Assembly: GCA_010093605.1 (NCBI GenBank)
Contig: MU004191.1
Coordinates: 365,832-429,831, forward strand
Direction of reading: 5' to 3'
DNA length: 64,000 nucleotides
Origin: Lophium mytilinum
Taxonomy: Eukaryota; Ascomycota; Dothideomycetes; Mytilinidiales; Mytilinidiaceae
Below, piece after piece: positions 11,233 to 22,582 of this stretch. Numbering within the stretch: position 1 is the stretch's first letter; each line of letters opens with the position of its first letter. The notes beneath the pieces are model-generated. The model was given only the letters and a program-made list of their open reading frames with translations, searched no databases and was not told where the DNA came from. Made by a program: the position numbers and the translations under genes.

Positions 11233-14200
11233 GGTGGAGTATGTGGAGTGAGGTTGGCGGGGTAGAGCGAGAGGACGATTGACCGATCCGGCGGCGAATC
11301 TCTTGCTTGGATTAACGATTGTTGCTTTCGCGCGAGCTACCAGAACTATCGAGCTCGCATGCTGGTCGGGGTCTGGAGGGGATTTTGATGTTCAATGGCG
11401 CTCTCGGGCAGGCAGTGAAGATTTGGAAGAGGCGGGAGGGCGGTTTGAGGGTTGAGGCTGGCTGGTGTCAGGTCGCAGACGTCGAACTCGTACAGTCTCA
11501 AGGATTGCGGCATGATGGGCTTTTGGTTCATGCGAGCACTCTCGGACGCCCACCGCACCGGGCGCAGGCGCCGGATGAGGAAGAGAGGGACTCTGTGGGC
11601 CGTGGTGCATGAATTAACCGCCCTGCCCATCGCGGGACGAATCACGGCTGCGATCTGCTCCCGTCGCACAGGCCGAGACGCACTGTCACACCAGACGCCA
11701 TGGGGTAACGGGCCCTGATTGGGGGGGCCCCTCTCCCTCCCCTGGAGTAGCAGCTTTGAGGCGTCCACTGTATGAGCGCCGCCACCTGGCAGCGTCGAGT
11801 GTCTCTCCACCAGCACAGTCTCGGCGCAGGAAATCGTGGTCGCGAGAAAGCCACACGACGATAGTCTGCTCAAGAAGAGAACGGCCGATAGAAACTACTG
11901 ATAGCGAGCTCTATCACCGTGCAGATGCTAGGTTGGAACGCCTCTTTTCACAGCACACGCAGTAGTCCAGCTGTCGTCGAGAGCTCGTGGCACCCGTCCC
12001 GCTGCCGTTGACGTGGGAATGGGTGCAGAATCGCCGTGGCCCAGCAGGCCCAGCCTCCTCGTCGTCCTCGTCTAGCTATCGATATCCTCCTCTATCGATA
12101 CACGAGTCAGACCAAGACCACGAGACCCGGCCCATCGCGACCTCAACTCTGCAGGGCCTGGTGCCAATCGCGTCGGCTCGCACAGTTCACCATCGGCACA
12201 TCTTCTCGCCCTGGGCCTCGATGTGATGCACCTCGCAGCCGGGCCTGCAGCACGCCAGTTCTACCCCACACGCTGACCATTCCCCAGGAGATATCTGCAA
12301 GTACAGTCTGTACAGAGGAAAGCATCTCTCTCGTCGCCCGCACATTGACCAGGAGGGTCTGGAAGGCTGCCAGACTGGCCCGTATGCGATTGGACAGCAA
12401 AGTATATCAAATAAGGCCCTGTCTTCCGTCTCAACATGCTCTTCAGTAGGCGCCATCTAAATGTACTCATAGCCGTCTCGAATTAGAACAGTTGAATCGA
12501 GGTACAGAAGCCCCTCGACAGACTATTCGATACGACTGTTTGTCTGAGCGGTGAAGGATTTGGATTTGCTGGTCACGAGCAATTCAACCCCTAATAGCCG
12601 CAATGCTGAGCAGTCCCTTCTCAACACCCATTCGCAGACGGAAATGGACTAGACGGACGGGCCGACAGACGGCTTCACGATGGCAGAGAGAGGGCAGCAG
12701 GGCACATGGCGGGCGTGGCCGCTCCTTTGACGGGCAAGACATTAACGAGTCCAAATATAGCTCCGCTGACGCCAGTGCGGGCTGGTCGCGGGCTGGTCGA
12801 CGGCGGCACCACTCGGCTCGTCCCCCAGCGCTTCGACATCGGCAAGGATTGGCTCGCCTGCTTTTTGAGGCTGCACAGGGGAGACCAAGAGAGCAGACTC
12901 GCTGTTGTTGCTGCCCTCCACGCACCACTGGCCTCGAATCTCCAGGGCTTGCACCACGCCAGCGGCGGCCTGCCAGCCCTAATTGAGCCCAGCAGCGTGA
13001 TTAAGTTCCGTGCCGTACAGATGCGACGGCAATCATCCGGGGTCTTTTGAACCCTCGCTTGCCCGTGGAAGAGCCACCTCTCCACCACATCGTTGAACGT
13101 TGCTGCAGGCGTTACCAAGCTTCCCCACGCCCGTCACTCCTCAACACCCTCAACACGCCTGGGCACTCGATCCACGACCTCCTCCCCGTCTCTCGCAATT
13201 GCACCCGTTGACCGTACACCTCACCTGCCTTCCCCTGCCTCCGTGCTGTGCTGTCGCGACTCCGTTGGCCCAAACGTCCTGTGTTTGGGAGCCCCCTGCG
13301 TATCAGATTCCGGCGTCTCCAGTCCCAATTCGACACCCACCTCCTGCAACCGCCGCAAAATCGCATCATCGACTCTGCTCTGTCGAAGAGTTTGCACTGC
13401 CTCCCTACTGTCACCGGATTGAATTCAGCGGTTCTGTGTCAGCAGAATCAACGTAAAGCTGCTCCATACGTCCTCAACTCCCAGCGCCACAATCCGCGCC
13501 GCAGCCTCACCACTCCCACGCGCCGCATTACGAAGTGCTCTCGCTTCTCAAAGTCTCATCGCTGTTTAAGACCCGCCTACGCAGGAACCGTCCCCAGATC
13601 GCCGTCCAAGCGCACCTAAAAGTAGCCCTACGCCCCGGTATCAGATTCAAAGATGCTCAACCCGCGCACGTTACACACCTGAGACGCCTGTCCGACACCG
13701 CTCACCGAACGCATTTGTCTCCCTCCCTTCTCCCATATTACCCTCCGAAGAAGGACTACTGCCTCAGGACTGCTTGATTGCCCACCCGTCCCCATCTTTT
13801 CGGCAGGCAAAAACCGTCATCGGCCTTGGCACCTCGCTCAATACGAGAGCATCTCAGGCTACCAGTTTGAGCCACTCTACCTACAGCCTGTCCACGGCCT
13901 ACCTCAGTTTCAGCAACCTACTGCCGGCCCGCCCTAATCAAGCTCTGGTCGTGCGAGTTCCACCAGACGCCAGGAAACTCGAATCGATCTAGTCAAAGCT
14001 TGTCCTCATTAACTCATCACCCCTCCTGTTGTACGATCGATTCACCGCAATCCTTCCCGTCTCTTCGACACTTCCACTCCTTCCTTTCGTTCTCTGGCTG
14101 GCCGGGTTGAACCGCGACTTCACTTTCTTTCCGGTGCAGGGCGCTCTTCTTACGACCTACTCGCTTTAATCTTCTAATCGCACCCTTCCGTTGACCGGTG

Positions 14201-14295
14201 GTCGTTCCTTTGTGTTTTGCTCTCACAGCAGGGTCTTATCCATCTCCTATCTCGACTTCTTGTTCATCGTCACTTGCTCAAGCAAGACCGCAACT
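11233..14295. promoter_or_regulatory. long divergent upstream region between noxD and noxA
   Basis: There are 3.06 kb between the two ATGs. Many overlapping frames exist here (for example 13100-13456, rich in Pro/Ser/Thr), but they track pyrimidine-rich DNA and look non-coding. Roughly 13,100-14,290 is strongly C/T-biased on the + strand, as in long fungal 5' leaders. I see no convincing third gene, so this probably holds the regulatory region and a long noxA leader. Confidence 0.45.
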
Positions 14296-16097
14296 ATGAT
14301 CACAGCCGCGTCACTGAAGAGGTGGTTCACCATCAAGAAGAGTCTGTTCTATATCTTGTTTTGGGGTTTTCACTGGAGCATGTTCGCATATGGATGGTAT
14401 GTTTGCCCTTCTCTGTTCACTCTGGTCCCATTGCTAACCTTCAAAGGTGGAAACAAGCCGGTGATGAGCGACTAGCGGCACTAAATGGACTCAAATTCTC
14501 CGTGTGGATTTCTCGAGGAGCAGGATTGGTGTTGTCGATAGATGTGTTGTTGATTCTTCTGCCCATGTGCAGGAATATCCTCAGGTGGATTCGACCAAAG
14601 GCTAGGTGGTTGCCATTGGACGAGTCTCAATGGTTCCATCGACAAGTCGCCTACGCTTTGCTTTTCTTCACAATTGTTCATACCGCTGCTCATTACGTCA
14701 AGTAAGTTCTCATCCCTTGTTCTTCAGGTTCTGGGCTGACTCTAGTAGCTTCTTCAATGTTGAGAAGACACAAGTCCGCCCAGAGACGGCAGTGCAGATT
14801 CATTACACCCAAGCGGGTGGTATTACAGGTCATATCATGCTTCTCTGCATGATGCTAATGTACACCACCGCTCACCATAGGATACGCCAGCAATCTTTCG
14901 AGACTTTCTGGTATACTCATCATCTTTTCATCCCATTCCTGTTGGGCATGTACACTCACGCCACTGGCTGCTTCGTGCGTGATAGCGTTGAGCCGTTCTC
15001 ACCCTTCGCCGGTGCCGGTTTCTGGAACCATTGCATTGGCTACGAGGGATGACGATGGGAGCTTGTTGGCGGCGGATTGTACCTCATCGAACGTCTCTAC
15101 CGCGAGATTCGTGCTAGGAGAGAGACTCAGATCGTCAAGGTCGTCCGTCATCCTTATGGTAAGTACATGATATCACATACTATTGCCATAGCTAACTCTC
15201 CCAGACGCTGTGGAAATCCAGTTTACCAAACCATCAATGAAGTACAAGCCAGGACAATGGCTATTCCTGAATTGTCCCGACGTGTCACACAACCAGTGGC
15301 ATCCGTTCACCATCACCTCATGTCCCTTCGACCCGTACGTCAGTGTGCACGTACGACAGGTCGGGGACTTCACCCGAGCACTCGCTGATTCACTTGGAGC
15401 CGGCCAATCGCAATCGAAGCTCTATGACGAGCTAGATCCCATGGGAATGTACGAAGTTGCGCTGCAGCATGGCCAGAAGATGCCAAGACTACGCATCGAC
15501 GGCCCCTACGGTGCTCCCGCCGAGGATGTCTTCGAGAACGAAATTGCCGTGCTAATAGGAACTGGTATCGGCGTCACGCCCTGGGCCGCCATCTTGAAGA
15601 ACATCTGGCATCTCCGCCTCTCTCCCAACCCGCCTAAGCGTCTCCGCCGTGTCGAGTTCATCTGGGTCTGCAAGGACACCAGCTCGTTCGAATGGTTCCA
15701 AGCGCTGCTCTCTTCCCTCGAAGCACAGTCGATGGGCTCGCCCAATGGCGGTGCCGAGGGTGCTGACTTCCTCCGTATCCACACCTATCTCACCCAACGC
15801 ATGGACGTCAACACTGCTAACAACATCGTGCTCAACTCCGTCGGTACCGATAAGGATCCGCTAACAGAGCTGAGCAGCCGGACCAACTTCGGCCGGCCGA
15901 ACTTCTCGCGTCTGCTCACTGGCATGCGCGACGGCATCATGGACCGCAGCTACATGAACGGGCTCGAGAGCTCGCTGCGGACAGACGTCGGAGTCTACTT
16001 CTGCGGGCCCAGCGTTGCGGCGCGGGATATCAAGAAGGCGTGTAAAACGGCGACGTGTCAGGAGGTCAACTTCAAGTTCTGGAAGGAGCATTTCTAA
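14296..16097 (+). pseudogene. noxA: NADPH oxidase NoxA/NOX1, interrupted by one in-frame TGA
   Basis: Exons 14296-14396, 14447-14701, 14749-15158 and 15205-16097 give 553 codons, normal NoxA length. The enzyme moves electrons from cytosolic NADPH across the membrane to make superoxide. Haem ligands are intact: His98/His112 (spacing 14) and His176/His189 (spacing 13). So are the FAD motif HPFTITS, the NADPH motif GTGIGVTP, a YFCGPS motif and the C-terminal KEHF. Codon 220 (15050-15052) is TGA, directly after IGYEG and before RW, where NoxA proteins have Trp (GYESWR). Frame and similarity continue perfectly on both sides, no GT donor is available to splice it out, and no other lesion is visible. 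It is therefore a one-base pseudogene, a recoded or edited gene, or a sequence error. As written, the product would be 219 residues without FAD/NADPH domains. Confidence 0.9.
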
Positions 16098-17238
16098 GCT
16101 CCCAACCCTACTTAGGTTGTACTTTTCCCTTGTGTCGCTCAGTGTACGAATGGGGTTCTCTAGCAAGAAAGGATGAGGTGATGCTAACAACGGCAGTCAA
16201 TACCAGGGCAAGGCAAGGCAAGGCAAAGGCGTTTGATCTCGTTTTCTCCAGCTACATAGATTCTTGTAGGCTGCTGTATGCTACGTTATGTGTATTTCTC
16301 GAGAGTCTTTCAGCGAAGAGCAGCGTTTTAGCGTGAGTCTCTATGAGTAGGATGCATCACGGAGGGGGAATTGTATCGATGGGGAAACTCTATTGAATAT
16401 GAATATCTTTCTGCAACAATTCTTTTTGGTTGATAAGGTGGTTGTCCGCATTGAGGCATGCTCTTGGAGCTTCGTTCGAGAATGAGGCTGACAGGCGGTT
16501 GCTGGCGCAGAGGATGTGTCGGGTTTGATTGGATTGGTAATTGGTATCACCATTTTTATCTGTCACCTTTCGCAATCCTCGGCTCGAAATTGGTTGCATA
16601 ATGCCTCAATGTGCGCCTGAGAGATCTCTTCTCTCGTTCACGAAATTGGGCTGCTCTCCAGCCTGAGCAGTAGCTGTGCTGGGGTGAGCACATCCTAAGC
16701 TGATACTAAGGTGGAATTGTAACCCCAGCCCTGGGCGCTACATAAGAAGTCACCCTGCATCGGACGGCCTACAGGCCTGCAGCTTTGTCAATTCTAGTTT
16801 CCGGGCCCTGGGTCTTAAGTAAACTTGCTCTCAGATATGTTACGGGCAGTTCTACAAACAGCCAAGGATCTTTACTCTGTAAACGTCAGTAAAAAAAGGA
16901 AGGTTGTCTCCTTAGATCACGTAATGTGACTTTTGGGGTGTAGCTTCACGAACACTAGATGTTCTATAGAAGACCGCTACAAACGGGCATGATTTTCCAT
17001 TTGTCTGCCTTGCGAAAAGAACAAATATGGATTGGGAAAAAGCGGTATCAGCGCACTCCGCCTGCATTAGGGCTAAGTCTCAGCCTTGCGTCCTACCTCC
17101 ATCCTCACTCTTTCCTACCTCTCCCCTTTCCATTATACAACAACTCTCTACTAGCCATTCCATTTTCCGCTTCTTATGAGCAGTTTCCACAGCTCCCTTT
17201 GCATCGCTACATGCGTCGCCCCCCATCTCGGCTAGGCT
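16098..17238. other. intergenic, nothing recognised
   Basis: Apart from a short GGCAA-type iteration near 16205-16227 I see nothing. The last 150 bases before the next ATG are pyrimidine-rich, like a fungal promoter. Confidence 0.55.
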
Positions 17239-18875
17239 ATGGAAGTTGCTGGCCTCGCGCTCGGTGTGGCCGGCCTTGCTAGGCTCTTCTCCGCCTGTGC
17301 TAACGGTTTCGCTCTCATCCGCCGAGGCCGAGCGTTAGGTCACGATGTCCGGATCCTCGAAGCCAAGTTCAGTAATCAAGAGCTGAGACTCAGAGCTTGG
17401 GGACGGGCGTGTGGGTTTGCTGAAGACGGCGAGGCTGGGAGGCGTGGAGTCGAAGGCGCTGAAACGAACAAGAACTATGATGAGCGACTCGATGTGCCGG
17501 AGTTGAGAGCGAATGTTGCGGAGACGCTGGAGTGTATTACGACGTTGCTTTACGATGGGGCTGGGTTGCGGGGCCGGTACGGGTTGAAACCTTTCCCAGT
17601 TGATGAGAATAACGACGCGTCGTCGCCGACTGCTGATAGTGCGGATGGGGTAGAGAAACGGAAGAATTTCAATCGACTTAGTTTTCTGCATAGTAGCAGG
17701 GCCAACAAGGAAAAGAGCAGCTCGTTTCGTTCGTCAGCGGCGTGGGCGATCGAGGACAGGTCCAAGTTTGCCGAGCTGGTTTCTCTTCTCAAGGACTTGG
17801 TTGATGATTTGGAGGATATTACTCGAGCCACAGACATCCCGAGACGGCAGCTGGTGTTCATCGGGTACGAAATAGAGGCAATAACGGATGTGGAAACTCT
17901 AGAGGAGATGGAAATGACTGGAGAAGGAGAACATGACACGGTTTCGGACGCTGCGAGCTTGAGGCTTGAGGTTATCTCAGGAGCTGCTTCTAGTGTGCGA
18001 GCATCGATCGGATCCAGGAGTCTACGGTCGTTCAGAACGCTGCAGTCGTATGAGACTGCGAGAAGTCGGTTCTCTGATCCAAGCAGTCGGTCCTCCGTTG
18101 CCAGCACTGCGGACAGAAATACAAGAGTGGATCTCAAATGTGCTAAGTAAGACTGGTAGACTCGAAATCAACATTGGAGAATGCTTGCTGATTTAGTCCA
18201 GAGTACTCGTCACAGGACCACTAGAGTCATACAAAACGCACTTACTCCAGAATTTCATTTCTACCTCTATCCTCAGACATTATAAAAGAGCTGTCTTTGA
18301 GAGGTATCAGGCGGCATCGCCAGCATTCCTGTAAGTGTATACCGTCGACTCCGGGTCTATAGAATACACTTACGGCTTGGACATGATCACATAATCTGAC
18401 CGTGGTGAAATGTAGTCTTAATGGTCACATCGTGGTACCGTTCAGATATGACGATCATGAGATAATGTTTTCTCTTTGGGACACAGTTGGAGAGGAAAAT
18501 TATGATAGACGACAGCTTTACTCAAATGCTGACGTCGTCTTAATATGTAATTCCGCGTCCGTAACCGGAAGAAATGAAATGCGACAAACATGGGCACCTG
18601 AGGCGAAATCCAGCAACACCCCTTACATGCTTGTAAACATAAAGCCGGGTGATGGTGATAATGGCGTGTTTACGAATGTGGCAGAAGAAACAGAAGAAGG
18701 TGCTCATGTGTCCACGTCGGAGATACTCGGGTTAAATCTTGGTGATGAATTTGGGGCGCTTTCTTACCTTCAATGCAGCTTGTCCGATGAGAACTCCGTG
18801 ACCCAAGTTTTTGAACGGGTCAGCACTCCGATAACCTTCCATTTGAGAAGACATTTAACTAAATCCGCTCTCTGA
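17239..18875 (+). CDS. HeLo domain fused to a degenerate Rho-type GTPase domain
   Basis: Exons 17239-18146, 18202-18330 and 18416-18875 give 498 residues. Intron 1 (55 nt) has a CTGAT branch and intron 2 (85 nt) a CTGAC branch; both junctions keep frame. Residues 1 to about 215 are a HeLo (prion-inhibition and propagation) domain opening MEVAGLALGVAGLARLFSAC, related to the HET-s and NLR cell-death effector domain. Residues about 215-302 are a Ser-rich linker. From Lys303 a small-GTPase fold follows: P-loop position 308-315 reads GPLESYKT (last Gly replaced by Tyr), switch II reads WDTVGEENYDRR from 367 (catalytic Gln replaced by Glu), the Rho-like WAPE block is kept, the NKxD motif is lost (NIKPGD), and CSL stands for the SA/SK box. 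There is no CAAX box. Probably a pseudoGTPase acting as sensor or switch for HeLo; that role is inference. Confidence 0.75.
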
Positions 18876-19779
18876 CACAGATCTTCCAGTACTTTATACC
18901 AAATTCAGCTAAGGCAACACAGACACAATTGAGTAGAACTTTCAATGTACCGGCAGACTTGATGATATGCAGGTGGCCGAATGAGGTTCCTTCGATGACT
19001 GCTAGGAGACTGTGGCCAAATAAATTTCCCTAGCTTTGACCTTTGCATTGTGTATGGAGTTTTGAAAGCGTACGGGGGTACCCTAAGCAGTGGCAAGGAG
19101 TGACTAAACCTATGCCTTGGTACTGTAACGTGATTCATATACCGAGAACGGTGCGAGCGAAAACGTCCGCCTGATATGGTGTCGTCGTGCTTGACGTGCC
19201 GATATGAAGGATTCATTCCGCGATGTTGCTTCATAGGTGACACTGTCAGAGATGCCTCAAGTGGCTACCCAAGCAACTAGCACAATGTCAAGAGCTTAAG
19301 GTCCCAAGTGAAGAGGCTCCAGCAGCCGCGTTGACGTACAAACTACAGAACCGACGACCTCCGTAGGTATATGATTCTGCACAACTGCAAATAGTCTTAC
19401 CTACCCCTACAAAACGCCATCTCTAGAAAACGTTCAACCTCATCTAAGTTAATCTTTGCCTACAGTTCTACGGGAGCGCTTCTGGTAGAATCGATATGAG
19501 TCACGCGGTTACTCCACAAAAATGCTGGGTAAGGTATCGAGAAAGAGCTTTGCATTGCGAGCCCAATCTTAAGGAGCGTGAATGCTGCTACTTAGAGCAA
19601 ACTTCCCAAACTTTTTCTTCACCATGAACCTAAAAGAGCGTGGTAAGACTTTAAACACCATAGCCTCCGCCTCTCCGCCTTCCTCCCCCACCACCCTAGA
19701 TTCCTGCAATCTCCCTCACACCTTTCAAGAAACTCACGCCATTCACGGCATGGACAAGTCTGTTGCGTCCGCCCTACAC
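18876..19779. other. intergenic containing repeat copy A
   Basis: No gene is recognised. It contains the first copy of a diverged 168-bp repeat (19181-19348) whose partner lies about 3.2 kb away at 22335-22502. Confidence 0.5.
19181..19348 (+). repeat. diverged 168-bp dispersed repeat, copy A
   Basis: It aligns end to end without length difference to 22335-22502. Both copies begin GTCGTCGTGCTT, share CAATGTCAAGAG, AAGAGGCT and CAGCAGCCG blocks, and end with TTGACGTACAA. I recognise no coding content; it may be a relic of a small mobile element. Confidence 0.65.
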
Positions 19780-20137
19780 TTAAAGCTTGACGCAGTTGAG
19801 TGCGTTGATAGAAATAATGGCGCCCTATCATTGGTACAAGATCAGCTCTGGGTGGCAGTAGCGCGCTAAGGGAAGAGCAGAAAGAAGCTTAAATTGGAAT
19901 CGGGAGGGATTGAATCAGAGGACTAAATAGAAGAGGGTTGCTTACAGTTGTGGCGTCAGTAGAGCAGCAGTACGTCGAGGCGTCACAGTTGCTGCCGAGC
20001 ACTTGGACCACGCAGTTGAGTACTCCGGTGCAGCACACCTGCTTGTTGTTCCCGCCGTTGCAGCTCCCCCCATCATTAGGGGCAGCAGAGGTGGCGAGAG
20101 CCAAGGAAAGGATGGAGAAGACGGTAGATGGCTTCAT
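19780..20137 (-). CDS. small secreted hydrophobin
   Basis: Exons 20137-19946 and 19824-19780 on the minus strand give 78 residues, with a 121-nt phase-0 intron. A signal peptide (about residues 1-18, MKPSTVFSILSLALATSA) precedes eight cysteines in the order C-CC-C-C-CC-C. The last cysteine lies in exon 2, in the typical hydrophobic ending (GAIISINALNCVKL), so reading through the intron would lose it. Hydrophobins self-assemble at air-water interfaces and coat spores and hyphae. Spacing is compact: eight residues from C1 to CC, only five from CC to C4, and eight from C4 to C5. It does not fit the classical class I or II consensus and resembles short intermediate hydrophobins of aspergilli as I remember them. 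The upstream ATG at 20287 is less likely because it would bury the signal peptide. Confidence 0.88.
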
Positions 20138-20266
20138 TTTGGGATGATATGGAGAAGAGTTTTGAAGTTGGAATGGATGATATGATGAAGTGAAGGTATG
20201 GTGCTTGTTGCTTCTGGCTGTTTGCGTTGTGCTGATGATTGCAGATCGGAATGAAGGGCCATGGCT

Positions 20267-20275
20267 CTTATATAG
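20267..20275 (-). promoter_or_regulatory. TATA box of the hydrophobin gene
   Basis: CTATATAAG on the minus strand lies about 130 bp before the hydrophobin ATG, a sensible distance for a highly expressed fungal gene with a leader of about 100 nt. Confidence 0.5.
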
Positions 20276-21994
20276 ACGCCCGAGCACGTTCAGGTAGAGC
20301 CTTAGCTAGAAGTCACGTCCCTTCTCAGCTCAGCTTTCCTCCTCCTTTTCCAGCTGTACAGGGTCTACCTAGTTTCATTAAATCCCTCTTGATGCAGAAA
20401 TTTCTATTGGAACGTAATGAAGTCGGCATGTTGACGATTAACAGGAGTGCATTAAGGTTTCAACTGCAAGCCTCAAAGACGCCTCTTTATCCATCACACC
20501 GCTCGTGATGCAAGAGTTTCCACAAAATGTAGAGAAAACTTTCAAGGGAGCGCATCTACGATCCTTATTCATCCCTTACAAAATAACAAAGCCATAGCAA
20601 AGCAAAGAGCACTCTAATTCTCCCAGAGACCGGAATAGCTAGCAAAATTACGCAAGGGAAACAGATCAAGGCGGATATGCCAACGATTTGTGCGTGAGAC
20701 TCTAGGAGATATACTGGAAGAAGTCTACATTAGCAATTGTTTAGCCGTCAGGGGTTTCCATTTATTACAGTCTACTGCGCTTCTGCGGAGCTATTCATAC
20801 TCAATTATTTCCCAAGTAGTGGTAGTTAGCATATCCCCAAGGCAGAGATATCAAGCTATACAAAACACCTAGCTGACCAACCGACCACAAACCTTTCAAC
20901 CAAACTTTCTAATACAACACGCTGCGGTGTAAAAAGACTCTGAGACATAATCCAAATGCGGTTGCGGGGGATCGTCGAGCTGCATCTATGACGCCTAATT
21001 GGGGCCTGTGGGTTCCGCGGGCCGGACCTTAGACTTTCCGCAATTCTGAGCTGATTCGGTGGACGCTTGGAAAGCTTAACCCCAGATACCAGTAGCTTCA
21101 GATGGAGACTCTGCCCGAGAGGGCTCAGGCCGGCTTCTTCCCCTATTGGCAGAGCAGCGCTCCGGAGTCCACTGATGACTCCCCGTGCCGCGATCCGATG
21201 CGCGTGCTAAAGAATCTGCATTAGCTCTTGTGTTACGCATAGGTACCATACTGGCGGCTACGCGTAGTCTACTACTGGGAGCATCAAGTTCTTGGCAAGT
21301 TGGTTGACGGTCTTGTGTTGTAGACTCTTCAGTCTGCGACTACTTAGCTTTCACGTCATGTGTGGCAGGCTAGGATCGGCTCCCTCAGGCCTCTACTGTC
21401 GACTTTGAAAATAGCTTTCACAGCTCAATGAAGCGGTCAGTGAAAGCCAGTTGACGCACAAGCCGTCAAGTGAGCGAACCAGATATACAGCGTTGCATCG
21501 AAAGCTTGCAACCACATGCACGAACTGGAACTGGCGAGCAGTCAGCTGCCTGGTTTGAGCGAAATGTCGGTGGATGCTTCTCACGAACCAACTACTTTTC
21601 ACCGGTCTCTTTCCGGCATGCAGCATTGTCTATACTCCTCATATAGCCCACACACACGGGACACACCGGTTGTTTGATGGTCGTAGTGGGCGGGAGGTTC
21701 CGCAAGACACCGAAAGTAAGGCTACTGCCGTCGATGGTGAATCAAGTTAGCCTGCCGTTCCAAGTATCTGGTTCTGGCAACTGGTCGAATGTTTTCCATA
21801 GCGTTATGCCAGTACATTGAACAGGAGGGTTTCCGGACTTTGAGACTCGTTTGACTGATCGTAGATGTGACCAGCCCCGTGGCATCGAATTCTCGAATCG
21901 AGAGTTGGGCTTGGAAATACTCCCTGCGTTTCTGCGATTGGAACCGCCCCCTCAAGCACCGCCATATTCTTCCAGATCTGCCAGGCTGCTGTAA

Positions 21995-22069
21995 GTGCGT
22001 CCGCGGAAGCAATCAGGATGTGTGTCCGCGGAAGAAATCAGGATGTGCGTCCGCGGAAGCAATCAGGAA
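21995..22069 (+). repeat. 25-bp tandem repeat, three units
   Basis: Three units start at 21995, 22020 and 22045, each beginning GTGYGTCCGCGGAAG and containing the SacII-like palindrome CCGCGG. Unit 2 differs from unit 1 at two positions and unit 3 differs only at its last base. Confidence 0.9.
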
Positions 22070-22334
22070 AGGTCGGTCGAGGAAGCCTTTGGCCTCTAAG
22101 TGGTGATTGCGTTGTAACCAGCGTCCTGTTCTCTACTTGCTCGCGGTGTCTAACTCTTTTTTTACTTCAGATTGCGGATTCGACCTTTTGGTTTATACGA
22201 TCCTCAAGAGGAGTCTGGCCCATCCATCATGTGTGGCTCTGTGACAAGAACTGGTAGTGAACAGTGAACAGCTGGTACTCTACCGTTTCGAACACTAGAA
22301 TTAGCCCCTTTTGGTGGCGTAATCGTAGGAAGGC

Positions 22335-22502
22335 GTCGTCGTGCTTAACGACCGATGTAGACGGTTCGTTCGACAATCTTGCTTTAAGGGCAGCATTGTT
22401 AGGGAAACCTCAAGAAGCTGTCCAAGTCAGAGGTACAATGTCAAGAGTTCAGAGAGTCCAAATGAAGAGGCTTCAGCAGCCGAGTTGACGTACAACACAC
22501 AG
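22335..22502 (+). repeat. diverged 168-bp dispersed repeat, copy B
   Basis: Partner of 19181-19348, in the same orientation and of the same length, with substitutions spread along it. The two copies bracket the hydrophobin gene and its promoter. Confidence 0.65.
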
Positions 22503-22582
22503 GCCCACTGGACCCTCGCCCGTATCCGCACAACCCTAAGTCATCCCACAAATTCCCCAACACACGGTGGCGCCCCTAACAT

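Larger units (their letters stand above)
20288..22582. other. intergenic with a tandem repeat and repeat copy B
   Basis: I find no protein-coding gene in these 2.3 kb. They contain a three-unit 25-bp tandem repeat (21995-22069) and copy B of the 168-bp dispersed repeat (22335-22502). Confidence 0.5.

Noticed and set aside
11346-14226. Several frames of 70-175 codons between noxD and noxA
   Set aside because: They overlap on both strands, are Pro/Ser/Arg/Cys-rich, show no family resemblance and follow base-composition bias; best seen as leader or promoter DNA.
14698-14748. Other apparent stops in noxA frames (for example AAGTAA at 14700-14705)
   Set aside because: They lie in introns with good GTAAGT donors and YAG acceptors; only the TGA at 15050 is truly exonic.
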